Assembly: GCF_009392895.1 (NCBI RefSeq)
Contig: NZ_CP045488.1
Location: 744,001-808,000 of the forward strand
DNA length: 64,000 nt
Reading direction: 5' to 3'
Origin: Natronorubrum aibiense
GTDB taxonomy: Archaea; Halobacteriota; Halobacteria; Halobacteriales; Natrialbaceae
Made by a program: the position numbers and the translations under genes
Notes under the pieces: generated by a model
Told to the model about the DNA's origin: nothing
What the model saw: only the letters and a program-made list of their open reading frames with translations
Databases searched by the model: none
Part shown: one piece after another, positions 41,352 to 50,398 of the stretch
Numbering within the stretch: position 1 is the stretch's first letter
Layout of the letters: every line of letters starts with the position of its first letter

Positions 41352-43127
41352 ATGGTCAGCGACGTTGAGAAGTGGAAGGACGAACTCTACGGGACGGATA
41401 TCCGTGCAGAGATAGAGCGATTCGCCGAGGAAGGCTGGGAAGCGATTCCCGATGACGAGCACGATGCGTGGTTCGAGCGGTTCAAATGGTACGGTCTGTA
41501 TCACCAGCGAGCGGGGCAGGAGTCGTATTTTATGATGCGGATCGGTCCGCCGGGCGGCGTCCTCGAGCCGGGGCAGTTCCGACAGCTCGTCGAAATCGCG
41601 GACGACTTCTCCCGCGGTCCCGCCGAAAATCCCGAGTTCGGAAACGGCTGGATCGACGTGACGACCAGACAGGCGATTCAGCTCCATTGGATTCGACTCG
41701 AGGACGTTCCCGAAATCTTCGATCGACTCGAGGAGGTTGGGCTCTCGACGGTCCAAGCCTGTGGTGACTCCTGGCGGAACATCGTAGGCTGTCCGGTTGC
41801 CGGCAAGGACAAACACGAACACGTCGACGCCGACGCGCTCGCCACGGAACTTCACGACACGTTCAAGCGCAACGATGCGTACTCGAATCTGCCGCGGAAG
41901 TGGAAGGTCTCGGTAACAGGCTGTGACGAAGGCTGTGGGCAAGGCGACATCAACGACTTGGCGTTTGAGCCTGCCCAGAAGGAGATCGACGGCGAGACCG
42001 TGACGGGATACAACGTTCGCGTCGGCGGTGGACTCTCGCGCAATGAACCGCGCTTCGCTCGTAACATCGACGTCTTCGTGACGCCGGAGCAAGCCGTCGA
42101 CGTCGCGGGCGGGATATCCGGACTGTTCCGCGATCACGGAGACCGCGAGAACCGCTACAACGCCCGCATGAAGTTCCTCGTCGACGAGTGGGGGCCCGAA
42201 AAGGTCCGCGAAACGCTGCAAGAGGACTACGTCGACTTCGAACTCGAGACGGCTGGCGAAGACCTTCGAGACTCGTACTCGTACAACGCCGGTGAAGCCG
42301 ACGGGAAACACGACCACGTCGGTGTCCACGAGCAGGACGACGGCAACTACTACGTCGGGCTGAACGTCCTTGTTGGGCGAATCGGCGTCGACGACGCCTA
42401 CGAACTCGCCGACGCAGCTGATGCTCACGGTTCGGGTGAAGTGCGACTAACGCAGCGCCAGAACATCATCTTCACCGACGTCCCCGCGAAGAACCTCGAC
42501 GACCTGCGTTCGGAGTCGGTGCTCGAAGACTACAGTCCCGATCCGCATCCGTTCCAGCGTGGCTCGATCGCCTGTACGGGGACCGAGTTCTGCTCGCTGT
42601 CGATCGTCGAGACGAAAAACCGGCAGGTTCGGTTCGGCCGCTGGCTTACGGACAACGTTTCCCTCCCCGAAGGAGTCGAGAACTTCCACATTCACCTCTC
42701 GGGATGTACGGCTTCGTGTGCCCAGCCACAGATCGCCGACGTCTCCCTTCGAGGGATGAAAACGCGCAAAAACGGCGAGCCGGTCGAAGCACTCGACATC
42801 GGACTCGGTGGCGGACTCGGGGAGAACCCGCAGTTTGCCTCTTGGGTCGCCGAACGCATCCCGGCAGACGAAGTTCCCGGAGCAATCGCGAATCTGATCG
42901 AGAACTTCGCCGAGGCACGCGACGGAACTGAAAGCTTCCGTGAGTTCGTCGCCGCTCGAGACGACGACGAACTCGCCGACCTGATTGAACCGGAGGAGAC
43001 GGACTACGACGATCCGTACATGCACAACACGAAGCGGACCTGGTACCCCTACGCCGAAGAGGACGATCTCGACGAAAGTCCAGCACCCGCGCGGGCGGAT
43101 GGAACGCCGATCCCATCTGACGATTAG
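41352..43127 (+). CDS. ferredoxin-dependent nitrite (or sulfite) reductase
   Basis: Siroheme/[4Fe-4S] assimilatory reductase of 591 residues, a normal length for haloarchaeal nitrite reductases (NirA/NasD). Two pseudo-repeats are visible, each with a ferrodoxin-like start and a substrate-binding motif (WIDVTTRQAIQLHWI, RLTQRQNIIF). Cluster-binding Cys are CTGTEFC (near residue 400) and GCTASC (near 445). ATG 41352 gives the family start MVSDVEKWKDELYG. Nitrite is favoured because of overall similarity to haloarchaeal NasD, but no nitrate reductase or transporter gene is adjacent, so sulfite cannot be excluded. Confidence 0.88.
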   Translation: MVSDVEKWKDELYGTDIRAEIERFAEEGWEAIPDDEHDAWFERFKWYGLYHQRAGQESYFMMRIGPPGGVLEPGQFRQLVEIADDFSRGPAENPEFGNGWIDVTTRQAIQLHWIRLEDVPEIFDRLEEVGLSTVQACGDSWRNIVGCPVAGKDKHEHVDADALATELHDTFKRNDAYSNLPRKWKVSVTGCDEGCGQGDINDLAFEPAQKEIDGETVTGYNVRVGGGLSRNEPRFARNIDVFVTPEQAVDVAGGISGLFRDHGDRENRYNARMKFLVDEWGPEKVRETLQEDYVDFELETAGEDLRDSYSYNAGEADGKHDHVGVHEQDDGNYYVGLNVLVGRIGVDDAYELADAADAHGSGEVRLTQRQNIIFTDVPAKNLDDLRSESVLEDYSPDPHPFQRGSIACTGTEFCSLSIVETKNRQVRFGRWLTDNVSLPEGVENFHIHLSGCTASCAQPQIADVSLRGMKTRKNGEPVEALDIGLGGGLGENPQFASWVAERIPADEVPGAIANLIENFAEARDGTESFREFVAARDDDELADLIEPEETDYDDPYMHNTKRTWYPYAEEDDLDESPAPARADGTPIPSDD

Positions 43128-43380
43128 GGCACATCACTCCCGAATCGATAGCAGGGCTTGTTCGTAGTTTCTCCTGCCATCGATCGCCGCTGACCTCATA
43201 CCGGGTCGGAACCTGTTCTTAATCCGTCGATCACTGCGAGATCGGCGTTCGTAATTCGGGCAATATTTGTCGACAATCCGTCGCACGATTCGCTCGTGGG
43301 CTGTCTCGAGGAGCCACAGACGTGGTCACGCGGGGACGACTCACCTCTTCCGCGACGTGTCGATTCAAACGAGAGCCAAC

Positions 43381-43392
43381 AGGGTTAACCTA
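43381..43392. promoter_or_regulatory. possible weak iron box before the epimerase
   Basis: AGGGTTAACCTA about 20 bases before the ATG is palindromic and resembles the core of the DtxR/IdeR consensus, but it lacks the A/T flanks of the five clearer boxes downstream. Low confidence. Confidence 0.3.
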
Positions 43393-43412
43393 CAGACCGC
43401 AAATCGTCGCAT

Positions 43413-44342
43413 ATGACGCTCTCGAATCGCCGCGTGCTCGTGACGGGTGGGGCCGGGTTCATCGGTTCGCATCTCACCGAACGGTTGCTTACGGACGGAG
43501 CCGATGTAACGGTCGTCGACGACCTGTCGAACGGTGCACTCGACCGTGTTCCCGAGGGAGCGACGTTCGTCGAAGCCGACTTGACGAACCCAGACGCTCT
43601 CGAGAGACATCTCGACGACATCGATCTGGTCGCTCATCTGGCCGCCTCGAAACACGTCGACACGGATCGGCCACACGCCCAGTTCGACGAGAACACGCGG
43701 ATGACGCGAACCGTTCTCGAGGCGATGGCCGAAGCCGACGTCACCGAAATCGCCTACACGTCTTCGTCGACGGTCTACGGCGACGCCCCGCGACCGACAC
43801 CCGAAGACTACGCGCCGCTCGAGCCGATCAGCGCCTACGGGGCGAGCAAACTGGCCGACGAGGGACTGCTCTCGGCGCGGGCCCACAGCCACGACCTGAC
43901 AGTCTGGAACTTTCGCTTTGCGAACGTGGTCGGATCGCGACTCCGCGGCGCGGTGATCCCTGATTTCATCGAGAAACTGCGAGAGAATCCCGAGACGCTG
44001 ACGATCCTCGGCGACGGCCGGCAGGAAAAGTCGTATCTGCACGTCGAAGACTGCCTCGACGCGATCTGTCACACCATCGAACACGCCGACGGCGCGATGA
44101 ACACCTATAATCTCGGTACACGAACGACGACGTCGGTCGATCGGATCGCGTCGATCGTCGCCGAGGAGTTAGACGTCGATCCCGCCCGTGAGTACACCGG
44201 TGGCGAGCGGGGCTGGACCGGCGACGTGCCGAAGATGCGCCTCTCGATCGAGAAGCTGTCGGCCCTCGGCTGGGAGCCGACCCTGTCGAGCGACGAAGCG
44301 GTGCGACAGGCGACCCGAGAACTGCTCACTGAACTCCGCTGA
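43413..44342 (+). CDS. NAD-dependent epimerase/dehydratase (GalE-like)
   Basis: Extended short-chain dehydrogenase of 309 residues acting on NDP-sugars. The Rossmann motif is TGGAGFIGSHL (residues about 9-19), the catalytic Thr/Ser is in AYTSSSTVYGDAP (about 113) and Tyr-x3-Lys in YGASKLAD (about 142). Length fits UDP-glucose 4-epimerase-like archaeal enzymes. It precedes the flippase-like and GT75-like genes on the same strand and probably supplies their activated sugar. Confidence 0.9.
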   Translation: MTLSNRRVLVTGGAGFIGSHLTERLLTDGADVTVVDDLSNGALDRVPEGATFVEADLTNPDALERHLDDIDLVAHLAASKHVDTDRPHAQFDENTRMTRTVLEAMAEADVTEIAYTSSSTVYGDAPRPTPEDYAPLEPISAYGASKLADEGLLSARAHSHDLTVWNFRFANVVGSRLRGAVIPDFIEKLRENPETLTILGDGRQEKSYLHVEDCLDAICHTIEHADGAMNTYNLGTRTTTSVDRIASIVAEELDVDPAREYTGGERGWTGDVPKMRLSIEKLSALGWEPTLSSDEAVRQATRELLTELR

Positions 44343-44414
44343 CCAACGGAGCGCTTCCCGAAGCAACCCGACTAAAACGGGCTCGTGAACGTCTAGAAGT
44401 CCCACCAAATAGAG

Positions 44415-44432
44415 TTTTAGGTGGACTTAAAT
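44415..44432. promoter_or_regulatory. iron box 1 (DtxR/IdeR-like)
   Basis: TTTTAGGTGGACTTAAAT, an imperfect palindrome 25 bases before the UPF0104 gene; one half-site is degenerate (ACTTAAA for CCTAAA). Confidence 0.6.
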
Positions 44433-44456
44433 ATCTGCGTTCCAGAGGTTCCTCGT

Positions 44457-45584
44457 ATGAACGATGGGGGGGAGCGATCTGGCTCGGCGAGTAACGGACT
44501 CCTCGGGACACTGACTCGCCGACGGCTGACGATCGCCGGGACGGTAATCGTGATACTCGGCCTGTTCATCGCCGTTCGCGAAATCGACGTCAGGACCGTT
44601 ACCGCCGAAATTACGAGCGCCGATCCACTCCTGCTTGGGGCTGCTGTCACCATCTACGCCGTTTCGTGGCCGCTTCGCGGCCGCCGATACGGAGACGTTC
44701 TGGCTGCAATCGGCCACCGGCAGTCGACGACGTTTCTCACGATGGCGATCTTCATCAGCCAGACGGCCAACCTCGCGATTCCCGCACGCGCTGGCGACGC
44801 CGTACGTGCGTACGTCATCAACGAACGCGACGTCCCGTACACTGCAGGATTCGCCTCACTGGCCGTCGAGCGGGTGTTCGATCTGGCGACGATCACCGTG
44901 CTTGCCGGACTCGCGACGGCGTGGCTCGTGCTTGGCAGCGAGGCTGGCCCGCTCGAAATCGTCGCGGAGAGCGGCGGCGCACGGACCGCCCTGCTGGCCG
45001 CAGCGGCTGTGAGTATGGCGACAGTCGGTGCCGGGGCCGTCGTCGTTACTTCGGCTCGAACGGATCACGGCCTCGGGAGGCGGCTTCTGGCACGGGCCGA
45101 AAACTGGCCGCGACTCGAGGCAGGCCTCGAGGCCGCGCTCGGGTTCGCAGGGAGCGTGCAGGTCGTCGCCCGTCAACCGCGAGCGCTGGCGGCGATCGGC
45201 GGGACGAGTCTACTGGTGTGGCTGCTCGACGTGATCACCGCCGTTCTCGTCCTCGCATCGCTCGGGAGCGGCCTCGCGTTCGGCCCACTGTTGGTGGTCG
45301 GAACGCTGGCGGTCAGTGTCGGCAACCTCGCGAAAGTACTGCCGCTGTCACAGGGCGGTGTCGGCCTCTACGAAGCAGCCTTTACGGCGCTCGTCGTCGC
45401 TCTCACGCCCGTCGGTGCGAGCACGGCACTGGCCGCTGCGATCGTCGACCACGCGCTGAAAAACGGCGTGACGTTAGTCGGCGGTAGTGGTGCGGTCGCC
45501 TTGCTCGGGGTTTCGCTTTCGGATGCAGCGGGGCAGGAAGCGACGCGGAAGAACGGTAATTTTTTAGGTGAGCCTAAAAAATAG
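44457..45584 (+). CDS. UPF0104 / LPG-synthase-TM family membrane protein
   Basis: A 375-residue membrane protein with about eight helices (YbhN/UPF0104 family, the transmembrane domain of lysylphosphatidylglycerol synthase). AIFISQTANLAIPARAGDAVRA (about residues 96-117) and KVLPLSQGGVGLYEAAF (about 293-309) are family signatures. In haloarchaea this domain is also fused to the GT2 domain of AglD, where it is thought to help move lipid-linked sugar. Start ATG 44457, after iron box 1. Its stop codon lies inside iron box 2. Confidence 0.85.
   Translation: MNDGGERSGSASNGLLGTLTRRRLTIAGTVIVILGLFIAVREIDVRTVTAEITSADPLLLGAAVTIYAVSWPLRGRRYGDVLAAIGHRQSTTFLTMAIFISQTANLAIPARAGDAVRAYVINERDVPYTAGFASLAVERVFDLATITVLAGLATAWLVLGSEAGPLEIVAESGGARTALLAAAAVSMATVGAGAVVVTSARTDHGLGRRLLARAENWPRLEAGLEAALGFAGSVQVVARQPRALAAIGGTSLLVWLLDVITAVLVLASLGSGLAFGPLLVVGTLAVSVGNLAKVLPLSQGGVGLYEAAFTALVVALTPVGASTALAAAIVDHALKNGVTLVGGSGAVALLGVSLSDAAGQEATRKNGNFLGEPKK
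45559..45582. promoter_or_regulatory. iron box 2 (DtxR/IdeR-like), strongest copy
   Basis: TTTTTTAGGTGAGCCTAAAA within a 24-base palindrome matching at ten of twelve positions per arm. It covers the last codons of the UPF0104 gene and sits 10 bases before the GT75-like start. Confidence 0.8.
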
Positions 45585-45591
45585 CGAGGCA

Positions 45592-46758
45592 ATGGAACGA
45601 GATATCTGCGTTATCGTCCCGACGATCCGGGAATACGAGTGTATGCGATCGTACTTTGCGAACGCCCGCGCCCACGATTTCGATCTCTCGCGGCTCCACG
45701 TCGTACTCGTCACCGAGGACTTCTGTGAGACCGAGGCGATGGAAGCGATGCTCGAGGACGAGGACGTCTCGGGGGAAGTGTTCGACGGCACGCGACGCGA
45801 GGAGTGGTACGCTGACCACGACGTCGCGGAGTACGGTCATATCGTCCCGGCGGCGAGTCACGCCGAGACGAGTTTCGGACTCCTCTACATGTGGGCCAAC
45901 GAAGCGTTCGAGTACGGCTTTTTCATCGACGACGACACGCTCCCACACGAAGACGAGGACTTCTTCGGTACGCACATGGACAACCTCGCATTCGAGGGCG
46001 GGATCGAGGAGGTCTCGTCGGACGAGCAGTGGGTCAACGTCCTCTATCAGAACGCAGACGAACACGGGCTGTACCCGCGCGGTTACCCGTACTCGGCGAT
46101 GGGCGAGACGGTCGAGACCGACACGGCCGCAGTCGAGACCGGCGAGGTCGTCGCCTCGCAAGGGCTGTGGACGAACGTCCCCGACCTCGATGCCGTTCGT
46201 ATTCTCATGGACGGCGATCTCGAGGGACAGGCCCAGACCCGCACGACCAGCAGGGACTTCGGTGAGGACTTCGTCGCCGCACGGGACAACTACCTCACCG
46301 TCTGCTCGATGAACCTCGCCTTCCGCCGCGAGGTGATCCCCGCGTTCTACCAGTTACCGATGGACGACAACGAGTGGGACGTCGGCCGCTTCGACGACAT
46401 CTGGAGCGGCGTCTTCCTGAAGCGGGCCTGTGACGTCCTCGACAAGCGGATCTACAACGGTGCGCCGCTCTGTGAGCACAACAAGGCCCCACGGAGCACG
46501 TTCGACGACCTCAACAACGAGGTTCCGGGCCTAGAACTCAACGAACACCTCTGGCGGATCATCGACGAGGTTGGCGACGATGCCGACTCCTACGCCGACG
46601 TCTTCGAGGCCATGGCGGCCGAACTCGCCGACGGCGACTGGTCGGCCTACAACAACGGCGCGTTCTTCAACTACGTCGGCGAACACATGCTCGACTGGCT
46701 CGAGTGTCTGTCGGCCCTCGAGCGAACGGCCCCCGTTGTGGAGAATCGACGCCTATAA
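45592..46758 (+). CDS. GT75 reversibly glycosylated polypeptide / UDP-arabinopyranose mutase-like
   Basis: A 388-residue cytosolic protein. FFIDDDTLPHEDEDFFGTHM contains the family's DDD motif, YPRGYPYSAMGE matches the RGYPF motif and GLWTNVPDLDA the GLWLNIPDYDAP motif; CSMNLAFRREVIP and GRFDDIWSGVFLKR match the plant RGP1/UAM C-terminal signatures. Plant members interconvert UDP-arabinopyranose and -furanose; archaeal homologues are often named alpha-1,4-glucan-protein synthase. Start ATG 45592 is chosen over 45568 because iron box 2 occupies the sequence between. Sugar substrate unknown. Confidence 0.85.
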   Translation: MERDICVIVPTIREYECMRSYFANARAHDFDLSRLHVVLVTEDFCETEAMEAMLEDEDVSGEVFDGTRREEWYADHDVAEYGHIVPAASHAETSFGLLYMWANEAFEYGFFIDDDTLPHEDEDFFGTHMDNLAFEGGIEEVSSDEQWVNVLYQNADEHGLYPRGYPYSAMGETVETDTAAVETGEVVASQGLWTNVPDLDAVRILMDGDLEGQAQTRTTSRDFGEDFVAARDNYLTVCSMNLAFRREVIPAFYQLPMDDNEWDVGRFDDIWSGVFLKRACDVLDKRIYNGAPLCEHNKAPRSTFDDLNNEVPGLELNEHLWRIIDEVGDDADSYADVFEAMAAELADGDWSAYNNGAFFNYVGEHMLDWLECLSALERTAPVVENRRL

Positions 46759-46760
46759 GT
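46753..46760 (+). promoter_or_regulatory. TATA box of the iron-binding lipoprotein gene
   Basis: CTATAAGT lies 24-31 bases before the ATG at 46784; iron box 3 begins only 4 bases after it, so a bound repressor would block the transcription start. Confidence 0.6.
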
Positions 46761-46763
46761 ACA

Positions 46764-46780
46764 TTTAGGCCAGCCTAAAA
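46764..46780. promoter_or_regulatory. iron box 3 (DtxR/IdeR-like)
   Basis: TTTAGGCCAGCCTAAAA, 3 bases before the start of the binding-protein gene and directly after its TATA box. Confidence 0.75.
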
Positions 46781-46783
46781 CAT

Positions 46784-47914
46784 ATGACAGAGCGATACGA
46801 TCCCACCGGACGACGAGCATTCCTTGCGGGGTCGACTGCCCTCGGGATGGGCGCACTGGCCGGGTGTACGGGCCTTATCGGTGGCGAAGACGAAGAAGAC
46901 GACGACGAGAACGTGTTCAATCAGATTGGCTCCGGGCGCGCAGGTCGGGGCGAGCCCGGTGGCACGCCGATGGCGGATCTGCCGGCACTCGAGGGCGAAC
47001 TCCACATCTACTCCGGGCGAAACGAGTTCCTCGTCGGGACGCTTATCAGCAGCCTCGAGGACGAGTACGACGATTTCGAGGTGACCGGGCCGCGGTACAA
47101 CGACTCATCGGATCTGGCGAATCAAATCGCCGAGGAAGGGGCGGGGACGGATGCGGATGTCTTTTTCACCGTCGACTCGGCCGCGCTGGGCGAGATCGCC
47201 AACGAAGGGATGGCACGAACTCTCTCGGACAACGTACTGGAGATGGTTCCAGAGGAGTTCCGAACCGACCAGTGGGTCGGCACGTCCGGTCGCATTCGGG
47301 CGATTCCCTACAACTCCGATGCGTTCTCGGAGAGCGACATGCCGACGAGTATCGACGCCTACACTGACTTCGACGGTGACCTCGGCTGGGCGCCCACGTA
47401 CGGCTCCTGTCAGTCGTTCGTCACTGCGATGCGCCTGCTCGAGGGCGAAGAAGCGACCCGCGAGTGGCTAGAAGGGGTCGTCGACAACGGCATCGCGTCC
47501 TATCCGGACGAACTCGCGGTCTGTCAGGCCGTCGCGGACGGTGAGATCGACGCCGGCTTTACGAATCACTACTACATCCAGCGCGTCCTCGAAGGATCGC
47601 CGGACGCACCCCTCGAGACGGTGTTTACCGAAGGCGATGCGGGTGCGACCTTCGACGTCGCGGGTGCGGCCGTCATCGAAGGCACCGACAAGCCGGAGCT
47701 GGCGGAGAACTTCGTTCGACACCTGCTCTCGGCGGAAGTGCAGGAGTACTTCGCGGTGGAGACGTTCGAATACCCGCTGATTCCCGAGGGCGAACCGGTC
47801 GGGGACCTGCCGACGACCGAGGAACTGAACGTTCCGGACCTCGACCCGGCCGAACTGTCCGATCTCCAGCCGACGCTCGACCTCATGCGTAGCGTCGATG
47901 GCATCGACGTCTGA
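46784..47914 (+). CDS. Fe(III) ABC transporter binding lipoprotein
   Basis: Periplasmic-binding-protein type II of the FbpA/IdiA/FutA group, 376 residues. A Tat lipoprotein signal (GRRAFLAGSTALGMGALAGC) anchors it to the membrane. The start of the mature domain (GELHIYSGRNEFLV) and GTDADVFFTVDSAALGEI, RIRAIPYNSD are typical for ferric binding proteins. Iron box 3 controls the start. The likely partner permease is 7 kb downstream (54966-56600); the ATPase is not in the window. Confidence 0.9.
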   Translation: MTERYDPTGRRAFLAGSTALGMGALAGCTGLIGGEDEEDDDENVFNQIGSGRAGRGEPGGTPMADLPALEGELHIYSGRNEFLVGTLISSLEDEYDDFEVTGPRYNDSSDLANQIAEEGAGTDADVFFTVDSAALGEIANEGMARTLSDNVLEMVPEEFRTDQWVGTSGRIRAIPYNSDAFSESDMPTSIDAYTDFDGDLGWAPTYGSCQSFVTAMRLLEGEEATREWLEGVVDNGIASYPDELAVCQAVADGEIDAGFTNHYYIQRVLEGSPDAPLETVFTEGDAGATFDVAGAAVIEGTDKPELAENFVRHLLSAEVQEYFAVETFEYPLIPEGEPVGDLPTTEELNVPDLDPAELSDLQPTLDLMRSVDGIDV

Positions 47915-47971
47915 TTTGGCGGTTACGATCTCGTGATTCGCGATCCGCGCCGTTGGGTTCGCTCAGTAACA

Positions 47972-50134
47972 ATGGCTCTCCTGAAGCGCTTCCAGCTACA
48001 CCGCGTCCACCTAGCCGCAGTTGCGATTGCCGTGTTCGCCGGCGTCGCCGTATTTGTGCTTGCGACGGAGCTGTTTCCCTACCACTCGAACAACGACGAC
48101 GAGGCCGTCTATCTTCTGCAGGCTGCCATGCTCCTCGAGGGACAACTCGAGCTCCACGCCGGTGACCTCGTTGATGCGTTCCGGCCGTGGTTTTTCATCG
48201 AGGACGGCGGACGACTCTACTCGAAGTATTCGCCGGTCGTGCCCGCGATGTACGCCGTCTCGATGGCGCTGTTCGGCGAGCCTCGGGTGACGCTCGCCGT
48301 CGTCGCAGCGGGCAACGCCGCGCTCGTGTACGTCCTCGGCTCGATGGTTTTCGACCGTCGAGTCGGCGTCGTCGCCGCGGCCATCTTCACCGCGTCGCCA
48401 CTGGCATTGCTGACGTCGTCGGTGTTTCTGTCGTACGCGCCGACGACACTGCTGAACGGCGCGTTCGCAGTGTGGTACCTTCGTGGCGTCCGAACCGGTC
48501 GGCGTCGTTACGCCGCGCTCGCCGGTGCGGCGATCGGACTCGCCTTCTTCGCCCGACCGTACACCGCCGTCCTGTTCGCCGCGCCATTTATCTGTCATGC
48601 GGGCTGGACCGTGCTGCGATCGATTCGGCAGCGCCGGCAGGACGGGGGGCTTCGTCCGCTTCCGAACCCGGTTCGACGAAACGTCGTCACGGCGACGGTC
48701 GGTTTGAGTTTCGTTGGCCTCGTGCTGGCGTACAACGCACGTCTCACTGGTTCGGCGCTCGTCTTTCCGTACGAAGCGTTTGCACCGCTCGACGGGCCGG
48801 GGTTCGGACATCGGGAAATCACCAGCCACTCGCTCGACTACACCCCCGCGCTCGCTCTCGAGGCGAACGGTGCCGTACTCTGGTACTTCGCTACGCGGTG
48901 GTTCACCGCTGGCCCGCTCGGAACGCTCGCCGCGTTGGCAGGGCTGGCCATCGCGTTGCGGCGGTGGCTCCCGTTCGACGGACCTGACAGCGAGGACGAT
49001 TGGCGGGATGACGGTCGAACGGCGGGCTTGTTGCTGGCCGGACTCTTGCTCACCGTCCCGCTCGGAAACGTCGCGTTCTGGGGAAACTTCAACATCCTCG
49101 CGGGGATCGACGATCCGACTACGGGCCTGATTTCGCAGTTCGGACCGTTCTACCACTTCGATCTCCTCGTCCCGCTGTCGATTTTTGCCGCGTTCGGCGC
49201 CGTCACCGGCTGGCGGCGGTGTCGCAACGGCGCGATCCGGGATCGACTCGCCGCAGTGACGTCGCCGCGAACGGTCCGTGCCGTCCTCGTCGCCGTAGTG
49301 TTGACGAGCGCCCTCGTCACCGGCGCGGCTAACGCTGCGCTCCTCTCGACGCCGGTCGAGCGCAACGCCGCCCACACCGAACGGTTCGAGGCCGCCTACG
49401 AACCGTTCGAAGAACGCGACCTCGAGAACGCGCTGATCTTCCTGCCGACGCCGTACGGACAGTGGCAGGGCCATCCATTTCAGGCGCTTCGAAACGATCC
49501 CGGGCTCGACGGCGAGGAAGTCTACGCGCTCGACGGGCCGCCGGGCCGCGATTTCGACGTGCTCGATTCGCACCCCGATCGAACTCCCTACCGCTACACG
49601 TATCGCGGCGAGTGGACGGCAGCACCCGGCAACGATCTCGTCGCGACGCTCGAGCCGCTGTCGGTGCGATCCGGCGAACAGCTCCGCGGGGAAACCACCG
49701 TGGGCATCGCGAATCGAGTCGAGCACGTCCACGTCAGACTCGGGAACGGCAGTGAGACGACTGGCTATACAGTCGCCGATCCGGACGACACCGTTACCGT
49801 CGCGTGGACGCTCGAGCGCGGGGCGAACACGAGTGGAGCCGAAGACCGCGGTCTCGCTCGCTTGAACGAATCTTCCGACGAGGCCATTTCGTTCGACGAA
49901 ACCGATGAGATCGTGGTGACGATCACGCAGGTCCAGTCGGCGGGAGCGACACACACCTACCGACAGGAAGTCATCGTCCGTACGACCGACGACGGCGTCG
50001 AAGCTGTTTGGCCACCCGAACGGACCACCTGTCCGCTCGTCACCGACTGTGGTTCCGCCGGAACGTATCTTCCCGACCGGCCGGAAACCAGAAGCGACTG
50101 GGAAACGTTCGACACACGACTCGAGTCGGCTTGA
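47972..50134 (+). CDS. GT39/ArnT-like membrane glycosyltransferase
   Basis: A 720-residue polytopic protein with about 11 membrane helices and a C-terminal extracellular domain (from about residue 480). NDDEAVYLLQA in the first outer loop is the acidic catalytic motif of GT-C enzymes (GT39/83 type) that use polyprenyl-phosphate sugars as donors and work outside the membrane. ATG 47972 is preferred over GTG 47933. It follows the iron-binding lipoprotein by 57 bases and is probably co-transcribed from iron box 3. The acceptor, protein or lipid, is unknown. Confidence 0.75.
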   Translation: MALLKRFQLHRVHLAAVAIAVFAGVAVFVLATELFPYHSNNDDEAVYLLQAAMLLEGQLELHAGDLVDAFRPWFFIEDGGRLYSKYSPVVPAMYAVSMALFGEPRVTLAVVAAGNAALVYVLGSMVFDRRVGVVAAAIFTASPLALLTSSVFLSYAPTTLLNGAFAVWYLRGVRTGRRRYAALAGAAIGLAFFARPYTAVLFAAPFICHAGWTVLRSIRQRRQDGGLRPLPNPVRRNVVTATVGLSFVGLVLAYNARLTGSALVFPYEAFAPLDGPGFGHREITSHSLDYTPALALEANGAVLWYFATRWFTAGPLGTLAALAGLAIALRRWLPFDGPDSEDDWRDDGRTAGLLLAGLLLTVPLGNVAFWGNFNILAGIDDPTTGLISQFGPFYHFDLLVPLSIFAAFGAVTGWRRCRNGAIRDRLAAVTSPRTVRAVLVAVVLTSALVTGAANAALLSTPVERNAAHTERFEAAYEPFEERDLENALIFLPTPYGQWQGHPFQALRNDPGLDGEEVYALDGPPGRDFDVLDSHPDRTPYRYTYRGEWTAAPGNDLVATLEPLSVRSGEQLRGETTVGIANRVEHVHVRLGNGSETTGYTVADPDDTVTVAWTLERGANTSGAEDRGLARLNESSDEAISFDETDEIVVTITQVQSAGATHTYRQEVIVRTTDDGVEAVWPPERTTCPLVTDCGSAGTYLPDRPETRSDWETFDTRLESA

Positions 50135-50398
50135 GCGGAAATTGTCCTCAAGTCCATAGCCCAGATCCGAGAGGTGGACCTCGAGGGCGTCGACAATCCC
50201 CTCGGGTCCGACGTCGACCAGAACGAGGCCACGTTCCGTCTCGACGGCGACGGGCAGGGCGTGGGCGCATCCGGATTATTCCATATCGGGTGGTTCGCTC
50301 GGATGGCCCAAAGCGTTGGATATCGAACTTCGGAATTGCATCGGCCTGTGCCTGCAAGTGTTAGCACCATTACCTATCTCATCGTTCATGACATTTGT

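Noticed and set aside
41250-42428. A 392-codon open frame antisense to the reductase
   Set aside because: Shadow of the siroheme reductase gene, caused by strong third-position G/C bias.
48011-49954. A 647-codon open frame on the minus strand
   Set aside because: It is the antisense shadow of the GT39-like gene; its Arg/Glu-rich translation has no domain, while the plus strand gives a coherent membrane protein.
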